Shown piece after piece: positions 7,927 through 13,996 of a stretch of 53,162 nt of DNA. The translations under genes were made by a program, and so were the position numbers. The stretch is from positions 1 through 53,162 of the IMG/VR virus record IMGVR_UViG_3300011114_000999; one strand, given 5' to 3'. The first letter of the stretch is position 1, and each line of letters starts with the position of its first letter. The notes below the pieces were generated by a model that worked only from the letters and a program-made list of their open reading frames with translations, ran no database searches and had not been told where the DNA came from. This DNA is from a virus.

Positions 7927-8098
7927 AAGCAGATTGCAGAACCCCTGGCTCAATCCATATGGTAAGTTGCTTATGAGCGTATTTAATAAGTTCTAGTGAT
8001 TCCTCATCATTTTTTGTTATGGCATTATCCAACAAACGTATAAGCATAGCATCCAACCATTTGTTAGGTTGCTCTCTAGGATCCAAGTATTTCATCAT
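7814..8098 (-). CDS. Hypothetical protein (94 aa), overlapping a convergent gene
   Basis: ATG at 8098 (two adjacent ATGs) overlaps the TGA of the upstream membrane-protein gene. The protein is helical with tryptophans (NKWLDAMLIRLLDNAI near the N-terminus). Its 3' 113 bases overlap the plus-strand gene ending at 7926, so both strands are coding there if both genes are real. No family recognised. Confidence 0.6.
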   Translation of the reverse strand: MMKYLDPREQPNKWLDAMLIRLLDNAITKNDEESLELIKYAHKQLTIWIEPGVLQSAFSHWVDEYVASIEEYQNFESMQSPLGCLVEDFELQQK

Positions 8099-8247
8099 GA
8101 TTTTTGCGTTGAAAGTATTGCAGCTAATACAAAAGTGAAATTAATTATTGCTAAATAAAGTCCACTTAATACCGGATTAAAAATAAAAACAAGAGTACAT
8201 AAAACCCATAAAATAAATGCAATTAGTCCAGTGAATTCAGGTGTCAT
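8095..8247 (-). CDS. Small two-helix membrane protein (50 aa)
   Basis: A 50-codon frame encodes two hydrophobic segments, FTGLIAFILWVLCTLVFIF and LYLAIINFTFVLAAIL, joined by a short NPVLSG turn. It starts directly after the stop of the 75-aa gene and ends in an ATGA overlap with the next gene, so it is embedded in a tight translation unit. It could act on the host envelope as an early membrane-modifying peptide, but no family is recognised. Confidence 0.65.
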   Translation of the reverse strand: MTPEFTGLIAFILWVLCTLVFIFNPVLSGLYLAIINFTFVLAAILSTQKS

Positions 8248-8475
8248 TCAATCAATTTCAATTACAATACGACGTAAATGGCCTTTATTATCTCTTTGTT
8301 CGTAAATATTAAATTCCCCATCACCTACTTCGGTATTAAAACTAGCACCAAAAGAGACGGAAGAACGACCGATAGCACTTGAAAGGTTTTCAAGGTAACA
8401 CGGGTCAACAATACAGATACTACCGGAATCACAGCTTACGGAATTGATTTTTCGTGGTTGGCATAAAACAGACAT
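8248..8475 (-). CDS. Hypothetical protein with DSGSICIVDPCYL motif (75 aa)
   Basis: The protein carries DSGSICIVDPCYL at residues 16-28. I have seen similar 'DPCY' motifs in small beta-rich phage and bacterial proteins of unknown role. The remainder is beta-strand-like. It is first in its unit, behind a TATAAT box and a terminator-like hairpin in the leader, so expression may be attenuated. Confidence 0.65.
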   Translation of the reverse strand: MSVLCQPRKINSVSCDSGSICIVDPCYLENLSSAIGRSSVSFGASFNTEVGDGEFNIYEQRDNKGHLRRIVIEID

Positions 8476-8486
8476 GGTAATTAGGC

Positions 8487-8524
8487 ATAATAAAAAGGGA
8501 CCGTTTTCTCGAAAGAAGTGTCCC
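8487..8524 (-). terminator. Terminator or attenuator in the leader of the 75-aa gene
   Basis: On the minus strand GGGAC and GTCCC enclose a second stem TTCT-TTCG-AGAA and run into TTTTTATTAT. The hairpin lies between a perfect TATAAT box (8545-8550) and the start codon at 8475, so it would stop transcripts before the gene unless relieved. It could instead end read-through from thyX. Confidence 0.55.
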
Positions 8525-8544
8525 AGTAGGGGTGTTGTACGTTT

Positions 8545-8550
8545 ATTATA
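8545..8550 (-). promoter_or_regulatory. TATAAT box, probable leftward promoter
   Basis: The minus strand reads TATAAT here, a perfect sigma-70 -10 hexamer, about 70 bases before the ATG at 8475. No good -35 hexamer is found at 16-18 bases upstream, so it is either weak or activator-dependent. Confidence 0.4.
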
Positions 8551-8596
8551 GCAGTTGGGGCGAAGAAGAACCGTTGACAGCCCCGTCCAGAAAGGG

Positions 8597-8664
8597 AATC
8601 AGGATTTTTACGGTTTCCCCTGATTGGTAACAGATGGGCCGTGCCGCTGATCACGGGGCGGCCC
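8597..8664 (-). other. GC-rich hairpins in the gap after thyX
   Basis: The 207-base gap downstream of thyX holds two dyads: GGGCCG/CGGCCC (8636-8641/8659-8664) and AATCAGG/CCTGATT (8597-8603/8619-8625). Neither is followed by a clear T-run. They probably protect or end the thyX transcript, or belong to the leader of the next gene. Confidence 0.35.
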
Positions 8665-8682
8665 CTCCCTTATGTTGACAAG

Positions 8683-9315
8683 TTAATTTTTCTTAAATGC
8701 AGCACTTGCAATTACTGGAAACTGCCCGGTAAAAATTACTTTTATTGTGTCGGCAATAGTTCTGTGCTCCTGTTGGGTTTCTTCTGCTGTTCTAGCCTGG
8801 AGATAATGAATCCAGGAACGTAAAGTTGCGTTTGCATAGAGAGTTGTTTTTGTGCATAAGGGTAGTATTCTGCGTGCAGTTTCTTTCGCTATATCTGCGT
8901 TTATCATTTCTTCATAAAGTTCCCTTGTTTTAGTAAATAACTCACCAGAACGGGTTATAAATTCAGCAGTTATTGTACTGTCTAAATCATCAAAACTGTT
9001 TTGACGATTTTTATAATCTTGTCTTCTAAAAGATGGTAAAGTGATCTCTTGAGCCTCAGAGTATCTGGTTGAATACTCTTGAAATGATATAGACCTGTGT
9101 CTAATAATTTGTGCAGCGATGTCGCGTTCAGTATTTATTTTTATACACATGTTTGCCATTTCAAATGGTGACCAGTGTTTATGACTAATTAAATATTTAA
9201 GAAGTCGTTCTGATGTTTCAACATTAGTTGCATTTTCTGGTGAACTGACGCGGGCCATTTGCACAATCATTTTTTCTGCATCTGGAGTAATCCAGACAAG
9301 TCCTACTGAGCTCAT
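8683..9315 (-). CDS. thyX: Flavin-dependent thymidylate synthase ThyX
   Basis: The 210-residue protein contains the ThyX signature RHRSISFQEYSTR at residues 72-84 (consensus RHRxxSxxxxSxR), which binds FAD and dUMP. The N-terminal ARVSS and the HWSPFE segment at 47-52 also fit the family. ThyX methylates dUMP to dTMP using methylenetetrahydrofolate and NAD(P)H. With the dCMP deaminase encoded 4 kb away on the same strand it forms a dCMP-to-dTMP route. The length is typical and no key residue is missing. Confidence 0.96.
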   Translation of the reverse strand: MSSVGLVWITPDAEKMIVQMARVSSPENATNVETSERLLKYLISHKHWSPFEMANMCIKINTERDIAAQIIRHRSISFQEYSTRYSEAQEITLPSFRRQDYKNRQNSFDDLDSTITAEFITRSGELFTKTRELYEEMINADIAKETARRILPLCTKTTLYANATLRSWIHYLQARTAEETQQEHRTIADTIKVIFTGQFPVIASAAFKKN

Positions 9316-9348
9316 TTGTTTAAGAAGTTGTTAATTTAAAAATACTTT

Positions 9349-9576
9349 TTAAGTTTTTTCAGTAATATTCATTTGTTCAATTACGTCGGTACATTTATAT
9401 TTTGTACCAAGAAATTGGATAACGTAGTATCTTTTATTTTTGTGCAATGTCCCGGCAGTAGAGCCGGGAGCAATGCGACCGTTTTGTCTTTTCCATCTCA
9501 AACCACTAGGGACAGAAGAATCTGTTACCAAGTAGTCTGTAAACTCACTCTTCCTCTGTTTCTGTAGTAACGACAT
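9349..9576 (-). CDS. Small AP2-like or HNH-associated DNA-binding domain protein (75 aa)
   Basis: The segment SVPSGLRWK (residues 21-29) followed by AGTLHKNKRYYVIQF and KYKCTDVI resembles the small beta-sheet DNA-binding module that precedes HNH nucleases in many phage homing endonucleases ('SPSGLRW...G..aG....Yyvv...g..Y'). No nuclease domain follows, so this is a stand-alone module or the remnant of an endonuclease. It overlaps the upstream acidic gene by 32 bases. Confidence 0.55.
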   Translation of the reverse strand: MSLLQKQRKSEFTDYLVTDSSVPSGLRWKRQNGRIAPGSTAGTLHKNKRYYVIQFLGTKYKCTDVIEQMNITEKT

Positions 9577-9790
9577 TTTCCTCCTTAGTGAATTCTTCTA
9601 AAAGAGCTTTTACTATATCTATAAGAGTTTTGTCAAGTTTTTCTTTTTCCATCTTACTTAAATAATTGTATTCAGGATTTATATTTTCATCCCAACTTAC
9701 TCTCATCCCTTCTTCATCTATGATTATTTCAAGTGTGTCTTGAATAAGTTCTTCTTGGTCTTGTTGCGGAGACATGGATTCTGTTGTCAT
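9545..9790 (-). CDS. Acidic hypothetical protein (81 aa)
   Basis: A very acidic protein (many E and D, ending VVTTETEEE) with a central helix KMEKEKLDKTLIDIVKALL. It starts in an ATGA overlap with the 57-aa gene and its end overlaps the AP2-like gene by 32 bases. Acidic small early phage proteins are often DNA mimics or inhibitors of host enzymes, but nothing specific supports that here. Confidence 0.6.
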   Translation of the reverse strand: MTTESMSPQQDQEELIQDTLEIIIDEEGMRVSWDENINPEYNYLSKMEKEKLDKTLIDIVKALLEEFTKEENVVTTETEEE

Positions 9791-9960
9791 TGTTTGTTAG
9801 TTACTAAAGAATTGTTGGCGTTTTTAACAAGAGCCCTTCGCGCACATGGGTAACGCTTCATGGCTTGTTCTTGTGCAGCAAAAGCAGTTTTTGCTATTAC
9901 TACAGTTTTGATTGGTTGGCCGTTACCGAATAGAACGGTAACGTTATAAGTTCTTTCCAT
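9787..9960 (-). CDS. Small hypothetical protein (57 aa)
   Basis: A 57-codon frame begins MERTYNVTVLFGNGQPIK, a beta hairpin, then a helix AFAAQEQAMKRYPCARRALV. This looks like the 'strand-strand-helix' units often seen in small phage proteins with an AxxxA..A...P pattern. Its start coincides with the end of the 200-aa gene and its stop overlaps the next start (ATGA), so it belongs to a four-gene coupled cluster. Confidence 0.6.
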   Translation of the reverse strand: MERTYNVTVLFGNGQPIKTVVIAKTAFAAQEQAMKRYPCARRALVKNANNSLVTNKQ

Positions 9961-10562
9961 TAAATTGATACATGTTTCCAGGTTAAGTTATTGTCAATTT
10001 GATATATACAGCTTGCATTTACTTCGTAACACCTTGCCAGTTCTTTATGCATGGCTGTTTTGGACGGATAACTATTTGTAAAATTATTATCAGATAAAAG
10101 TAATTTAATTTCTTTTACTTTGGCAACATTAAGTTTTGCGTTACTGTTATTTTCGCCTACGTTTTTGCAAGTTGTTGGCATCATACGCCCCCTTGAACGT
10201 TTGTAAGTTCTACCTATTGTTGGGTTTGCATTAACAGTTGTCTGCATTGGACGTGGGATAATTTTATCAAGCGGTGCTGTAATCATTATTTTATTTCCTC
10301 CGCGAGTTGCGGTTAGCATCAGTTGTCCGTCTGTTACGTTAATATTTGGTTTGTCCTCTTCAGTAATTTGCAAAGACTGGATTGATTGAAAAGCAAAGTG
10401 GTTCATGGCAGGTGGAGAGCAAAGTCGGGGTTTAGATTTAGGCACCCCTTTGGACTTGCACACTATAGAGGTGATGGGGTAGGATGACAAGTGTGCAAAG
10501 GATAGATGAACCGGTTCCGTGCAGGAGGCCGGTTCTTTTTTCGCATAAAAAAACTGACTCAT
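9960..10562 (-). CDS. Protein with homing-endonuclease-type C-terminal HTH (up to 200 aa)
   Basis: Residues about 143-200 (LNVAKVKEIKLLL ... ELARCYEVNASCIYQI ... TWKHV) match the helix-turn-helix repeat found beside HNH domains in homing endonucleases, ending in the characteristic W-K-H-V. No nuclease motif is present, so it may be a free regulator or a fragment. The ATG at 10562 has a fair Shine-Dalgarno (AAGGA, seven bases away), but the first 53 residues are Cys/Ser/Pro-rich and coincide with a plus-strand RNA-like structure. ATG at 10403-10405 (MNHFAFQS) is the alternative start. Confidence 0.6.
   Translation of the reverse strand: MSQFFYAKKEPASCTEPVHLSFAHLSSYPITSIVCKSKGVPKSKPRLCSPPAMNHFAFQSIQSLQITEEDKPNINVTDGQLMLTATRGGNKIMITAPLDKIIPRPMQTTVNANPTIGRTYKRSRGRMMPTTCKNVGENNSNAKLNVAKVKEIKLLLSDNNFTNSYPSKTAMHKELARCYEVNASCIYQIDNNLTWKHVSI
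10444..10541 (+). ncRNA. Putative rightward structured RNA ending in an intrinsic terminator
   Basis: On the plus strand TTGCACACT (10456-10464) pairs with AGTGTGCAA (10490-10498), and ACCCC (10444-10448) could pair with GGGGT (10476-10480) to give a pseudoknot. Ten bases later GAACCGG (10508-10514) pairs with CCGGTTC (10529-10535) and runs into six T's, a strong terminator. No rightward gene precedes it, so the terminator would end a short RNA antisense to the 5' end of the 200-aa gene. No convincing promoter was found. Confidence 0.4.
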
Positions 10563-10653
10563 TGGCCAGTCCTTTTATTTATTGGTATATCTTTATACTA
10601 TTTGCTTCTTATATAGTAACTTTGGTGACAGACGTGAGGTAAAAAAGGTTACT

Positions 10654-10905
10654 TCACTTATCTTCATCAAATACTAAGAACTTCTTAACTTCTTTATCTG
10701 AAGCGTTAATTAAATTTAATATTGTCTTAAGTTTTTTTTCTGCTGTTAAAGCCCTGCCGCTCCAATACACAAGGTGTTGATTGGTTTTGTTAAGTTCTGT
10801 TTCTAAAGCAGTTTGGAATAAAGATGATGGACTTAGGTCTAAGTTAGATTCTTTCCATCTTTGATGAAGGGCATCGGGGACTGAAACGCTGACTACTATT
10901 GCCAT
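10654..10905 (-). CDS. Ribbon-helix-helix type DNA-binding protein (83 aa)
   Basis: Starting at ATG 10905, the protein begins MAIVVSVSVPDALHQRW, a single strand followed by helix SPSSLFQTALETEL, the layout of Arc/CopG/ParD regulators, with a longer C-terminal helix. Such dimers bind operator DNA through the paired N-terminal strands. The longer reading from 10941 would include a terminator hairpin and is rejected. It probably regulates early phage genes. Confidence 0.6.
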   Translation of the reverse strand: MAIVVSVSVPDALHQRWKESNLDLSPSSLFQTALETELNKTNQHLVYWSGRALTAEKKLKTILNLINASDKEVKKFLVFDEDK

Positions 10906-10909
10906 GTAT

Positions 10910-10939
10910 AAAAAAATTGTGCTACCTAAACGATAGCAC
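10910..10939 (-). terminator. Intrinsic terminator upstream of the RHH gene
   Basis: On the minus strand GTGCTA and TAGCAC enclose a nine-base loop and are followed by AATTTTTT. It ends the 11411-10983 unit and sits directly before the start of the RHH gene, leaving almost no space for a separate promoter, so read-through may drive that gene. Confidence 0.65.
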
Positions 10940-10982
10940 AACCTTGGTATCTGTGTACTGTTAATTAATTGAGTAGCGGGTG

Positions 10983-11192
10983 CTATGTTATTGCAGACTG
11001 TATATCAAAGTTGACGATGTAGTTTTTACTGGCAATTACTGGAAGCGGTTCGCTTATTGAGGTTCCATCTGTAATAAGTTTCAGTGCGTTGCTAAACTCC
11101 TCTGCTTCATCCATGGAAGGGAAGTGGGGCGCAAAGGTTCCCACTCCCTGGTGATGTATTAATACAGTGTAACCAAGAACCGGTAGCTTCAT
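10983..11192 (-). CDS. Hypothetical small protein (69 aa)
   Basis: A 69-codon frame begins MKLPVLGYTVLIHHQGVG, with strand-rich ends and a helix MDEAEEFSNALKLI in the middle. It lies 21 bases downstream of a similar-sized gene with the same strand-helix-strand look, and the pair may be distant paralogues. No family recognised. Confidence 0.5.
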   Translation of the reverse strand: MKLPVLGYTVLIHHQGVGTFAPHFPSMDEAEEFSNALKLITDGTSISEPLPVIASKNYIVNFDIQSAIT

Positions 11193-11213
11193 AGGAGTGG
11201 TTGTGATGCTGCT

Positions 11214-11411
11214 TTACGCTAGCAGGACAGGTCCCGATTTGTAAAACATAGAAGGGTTGTCTTGAACTGCAAGGTCTGCTTCCTCGTGGCTGCTGACCAC
11301 TCTCACGATCTCACTTTTACCTGTAGCTGTTTTTGTCATGACAGCCCAAACAAGTTGAGAGGTGAAAGGCCTTATCCGACAGGTTGAATCGATGACTTCT
11401 GACGAGTCCAT
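11214..11411 (-). CDS. Hypothetical small protein (65 aa)
   Basis: A 65-codon frame contains LVWAVMTKTATGKSEIVRVV followed by the helix HEEADLAVQ, a strand-turn-strand-helix unit. It is first in a two-gene unit ended by the terminator at 10910-10939. The 175-base gap upstream holds only an inverted repeat. No family recognised. Confidence 0.5.
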   Translation of the reverse strand: MDSSEVIDSTCRIRPFTSQLVWAVMTKTATGKSEIVRVVSSHEEADLAVQDNPSMFYKSGPVLLA

Positions 11412-11535
11412 GACTTATTGATCTCTGGTATCTCATTATGCGAGGCATGAATCTGCGCTTTTGCATGAGATTGTGTGAGTCAAAGCCATTGGTACCACTA
11501 CATAGTCAACGCATTTACGCTACCAGACAAACATG

Positions 11536-11568
11536 GAATACAAGTTAAGAAAAAGTTAAATTGTATTC
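11536..11568. repeat. Inverted repeat in the 11412-11586 gap
   Basis: GAATACAA (11536-11543) and TTGTATTC (11561-11568) are perfect reverse complements, and an inner TTAA/TTAA extends the stem after one mismatch. There is no T-run on either side. It may be an operator or RNA-stability hairpin between two leftward genes. I see no gene in this gap. Confidence 0.5.
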
Positions 11569-11586
11569 AATACTACATTAAGTTTT

Positions 11587-11874
11587 TTAATGGAAGGATG
11601 GCATGAAATTATTTCTGAAATTATTAAGCATTCTTGGGAACCTTTCAATAAGCTGTGCTACTTGCCAAGTCTTAATTACCTTGAAACTTTTATACTTATA
11701 GACCTTATCAAAGCTCATGATGATTACAAGAACTGAACTGATGTCATACAGTGTCTTGATGATCATTTTGATTTTACGATAGATCTTCCAGAACTTGCGC
11801 ACCCTTTCATGCTGGCTATGTATGTAGTCATGGTCTTGAGACTTGTAGAAGTGCTGGGCTTTGGTTCTGTACAT
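11587..11874 (-). CDS. Basic hypothetical protein with hydrophobic centre (95 aa)
   Basis: The protein is basic and histidine-rich at the N-terminus (KAQHFYKSQDHDYIH) with an aliphatic segment ISSVLVIIMSF near residues 45-56, possibly membrane-associated. Its ATG overlaps the TAA of the upstream membrane protein (TAATG). No family recognised. Confidence 0.5.
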   Translation of the reverse strand: MYRTKAQHFYKSQDHDYIHSQHERVRKFWKIYRKIKMIIKTLYDISSVLVIIMSFDKVYKYKSFKVIKTWQVAQLIERFPRMLNNFRNNFMPSFH

Positions 11875-12092
11875 TAGTAAGCAAAAAGTTGGAGTTCACT
11901 TGAATTAATTAGCTTGATGTCTGATCTTGGCTGCAAGGATTTTGCAACCAAGAAGAAAAATTTAGCTGTGTTTCTTTGTATCCAATACAAAGTTTTCTTT
12001 CCATATGCTTTTATTAATAAAACAGTTAAGGCCAAGGAAGCTATAAGAAGTGTTGTTGTCATAAAAATAAGATAAAAAAATCGACCAGCCAC
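11874..12092 (-). CDS. Single-pass membrane protein (72 aa)
   Basis: An N-terminal hydrophobic helix, LIFMTTTLLIASLALTVLLI at about residues 8-27, is followed by a basic region (KAYGKKTLYWIQRN) and a polar tail, consistent with insertion with the C-terminus inside. It is coupled to the following basic gene. Small membrane proteins of this kind are common in early regions of lytic phages; function unknown. Confidence 0.55.
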   Translation of the reverse strand: MAGRFFYLIFMTTTLLIASLALTVLLIKAYGKKTLYWIQRNTAKFFFLVAKSLQPRSDIKLINSSELQLFAY

Positions 12093-12139
12093 CTATATAA
12101 AGGTAGATGATCGGTTAATTTCCGATTTAGGTAGTTAAT

Positions 12140-12367
12140 TTAGTCTTCAGTTTCGTTTTCTTTGTCTTGTTCAAAACGCCATTTGATTGGGTCGTCTATG
12201 ACTTTTTCCTCTACTGGAGTAGCCAATAGTTCTATTACGTAGAACAGTTCTAGAGCTTCATCTAGAGAGATTTCTGCTTCACTGGTAAGTAAGCTCAAGA
12301 ATTCAGGGTTTTCTATGAGCTCTTCAATTGATCCAATGATCGTGTCGATCTTTTCAAGATAGTTCAC
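12140..12367 (-). CDS. Acidic helical hypothetical protein (75 aa)
   Basis: A strongly acidic, all-helical protein (EKIDTIIGSIEELIE ... EISLDEALELFYVIELL) ending in a charged tail. It is separated from its neighbours by short gaps with weak dyads. No family recognised; the acidity is compatible with a protein-binding inhibitor, but this is only a guess. Confidence 0.55.
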   Translation of the reverse strand: MNYLEKIDTIIGSIEELIENPEFLSLLTSEAEISLDEALELFYVIELLATPVEEKVIDDPIKWRFEQDKENETED

Positions 12368-12399
12368 AGAACGATAGCAATTACTAAAATTGTATCAGG

Positions 12400-12669
12400 T
12401 TAAATCTTAAGACCTGAAAAAACCTCCATCAGACTTAAAAGCTTGTCTTTGAACGTTTTTACTTCATTTTCTGGGTTTTCTACATTGGATACAATGAAGT
12501 GTTCGCCTGTTTTGGTAATAAAACCGCAGACGATACTGGCCCCAACCTTGTCAGCAGCTTCTTTCATTTTGGTTACAACTTGCATTGATTGAAGCTGTTG
12601 CATGCTTAGCTCATCACGGCTGCTTAGATCCTTAGAGTCGTCACGTTGTTCAGAATTAAGTCTGGTCAT
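12400..12669 (-). CDS. Hypothetical early protein (89 aa)
   Basis: I place the start at ATG 12669 (MTRLNSEQRDD) rather than 12732, because the longer form would run through the probable promoter of the divergent gene. The body has a helix (QLQSMQVVTKMKEAADKVG) and a strand pair (ASIVCGFITKTGEHFIVSNV). No family recognised. Confidence 0.55.
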   Translation of the reverse strand: MTRLNSEQRDDSKDLSSRDELSMQQLQSMQVVTKMKEAADKVGASIVCGFITKTGEHFIVSNVENPENEVKTFKDKLLSLMEVFSGLKI

Positions 12670-12752
12670 AATTTTTTGAATAATTTTTTTGCATTTGTTC
12701 CTATATAAAAAGAAGTGTGGCTGGTTTTTCATTTTAGTTTTACGATTGGCAT

Positions 12753-12758
12753 TATAAT
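12753..12758 (+). promoter_or_regulatory. TATAAT box before the rightward gene at 12778
   Basis: A perfect TATAAT lies 19 bases before the ATG at 12778. The -35 region is a T-rich TCATTT at about 18 bases, not consensus. It is the clearest promoter element for this isolated plus-strand gene. Confidence 0.45.
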
Positions 12759-12777
12759 AAGTAAAAAGTTTGTTTAC

Positions 12778-13413
12778 ATGACTATCCCTGTTAAATTTAA
12801 TGAAACCGAGCCACAGGGAGGTAGGGGTTGGGAGATGGGTAACCCTAGGAACATGGGAGGTTTACTTGAGGCTCCGAGAAAAGGGTTTAATGAAAGCATA
12901 ATTAATCCAGTTAATCCGTATTCAAAAACATTTAACACACCTGCCGTAGTAAATTATTTTACCGATACGTTAAACAAAGGTAGACCAAGTGTTATCCAGA
13001 ATGTAGAGAATTTTCTTATGGGACGTAATGTTCAGTTTAATGATGATACAGGTCAGGCTTCTTTTACGCCACAGGGTCAATTTAACATTAAAAGTAATGA
13101 TGGTTGGGATTTAAGTTTAGATGCAAAAACAAAGTCAGCATCGTTTGGAAAAGGAGCTTTTAATGTAGCAGGTAGTTTTGGCAGTGAACCATACGTTAGA
13201 GCTGGATTTCAAGTTCCATTTGCACAGACGAATGAAGTGGTAAATCCATCTGGGTCAGTTGAGGGTCAAATGGACAAACAATTGAAGCAATTTAATGATA
13301 ACCGTATTGTTATGCCTTTGTCAGTAAATGTTGAAGATACTAAAAAACCTTCTGCATATATAAATGAAGATGATGCTTTTCTTAAAGATTATATAAGAAA
13401 TAAGTTATATTAA
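12778..13413 (+). CDS. Hypothetical protein, possibly virion-related (211 aa)
   Basis: From ATG 12778 the protein begins MTIPVKFNETEPQGG. It is rich in G, N, F and S, with a beta-repeat-like middle (FSPQG-type strands, SLDAKTKSASFGKG, GSFGSEPYVRAG) and an acidic C-terminus. The composition resembles the virion proteins of the right half more than the early proteins around it. It is the third isolated rightward gene in the leftward region. A longer frame from 12715 would precede the TATAAT box and is rejected. Confidence 0.6.
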   Translation: MTIPVKFNETEPQGGRGWEMGNPRNMGGLLEAPRKGFNESIINPVNPYSKTFNTPAVVNYFTDTLNKGRPSVIQNVENFLMGRNVQFNDDTGQASFTPQGQFNIKSNDGWDLSLDAKTKSASFGKGAFNVAGSFGSEPYVRAGFQVPFAQTNEVVNPSGSVEGQMDKQLKQFNDNRIVMPLSVNVEDTKKPSAYINEDDAFLKDYIRNKLY

Positions 13414-13470
13414 TTTTAGTTTAGTTTGTCAAGTGGCATTGATAGTTATCTGCAACAACATTGCAGACAT

Positions 13471-13614
13471 ATGTTTTATCTTTGTAATAAGACGAGTAAA
13501 TCAAAGTATTACTTACTTGTAGATTTACGTAACCTATACCTAGGTACATTTGAACACAGGTTAAAGAGGAACATACAAAATTTAACACTTAATAAATGTC
13601 AATTTGTTTTGTAA
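13471..13614 (+). CDS. Doubtful small ORF (47 aa)
   Basis: A 47-codon frame from ATG 13471 is basic (YYLLVDLRNLYLGTFEHRL). It follows the 12778 gene and its end overlaps the convergent gene by 26 bases. There is no Shine-Dalgarno. The surrounding stretch 13414-13588 otherwise holds nothing I can name. Confidence 0.2.
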   Translation: MFYLCNKTSKSKYYLLVDLRNLYLGTFEHRLKRNIQNLTLNKCQFVL

Positions 13615-13795
13615 TACCTATATCAATTGATTTTAAATTGAGTTGCTTGCCTTGTGAATTTGTTAACTTAGTGAAAGTAATAATACCTGCTTTTATTATG
13701 TGACCACTTAGTTGCCCAAGTGGTGTATTTACATTTAAAACCGTAAAGTTGTTTGGTGGACCGATAGGTGGAACCGGTGGCATTGGTTTGAACAT
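13589..13795 (-). CDS. Hypothetical protein with proline-rich start (68 aa)
   Basis: The protein starts MFKPMPPVPPIGPPNN and continues as beta strands (NFTVLNVNTPLGQL, GHIIKAGIITFTKL). It lies nine bases downstream of the 63-aa gene in the same direction. No family recognised. Confidence 0.45.
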   Translation of the reverse strand: MFKPMPPVPPIGPPNNFTVLNVNTPLGQLSGHIIKAGIITFTKLTNSQGKQLNLKSIDIGITKQIDIY

Positions 13796-13804
13796 GGGGA
13801 TTCC

Positions 13805-13996
13805 TCAGCTGTAGATAAGTCTAAATTTATCTTTGGCTTGCCTTAAGATTTGTACAATTTCTTTCCAGGCAGGGTTTTGCGTATTGTACGAAAGTTCTTT
13901 CCATTCGCCGTCAAGATAGACAGCAATTGTAACAAAACGTTCGGCGCCGTTTCTTTTCATTTGGTTAGGAACACTGTAGTACTGCTTGTTTAGCAC
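13805..13996 (-). CDS. Hypothetical small protein (63 aa)
   Basis: The frame starts inside the 3' end of the DUF7227-like gene (32-base overlap). It has a strand ERFVTIAVYLDGEWKEL and a helix AWKEIVQILRQAKDKF, a compact beta-beta-alpha unit. No family recognised. Confidence 0.5.
   Translation of the reverse strand: MLNKQYYSVPNQMKRNGAERFVTIAVYLDGEWKELSYNTQNPAWKEIVQILRQAKDKFRLIYS

Noticed and set aside
8574-8579. Rightward TTGACA at 8574 and at 8674 as promoters
   Set aside because: No -10 element at a workable distance and no rightward gene follows.
10455-10472. T7-type promoter-like CACTATAG
   Set aside because: Only the 3' half of a T7 promoter matches, it occurs once as far as I can see, and no phage RNA polymerase gene is in the window.
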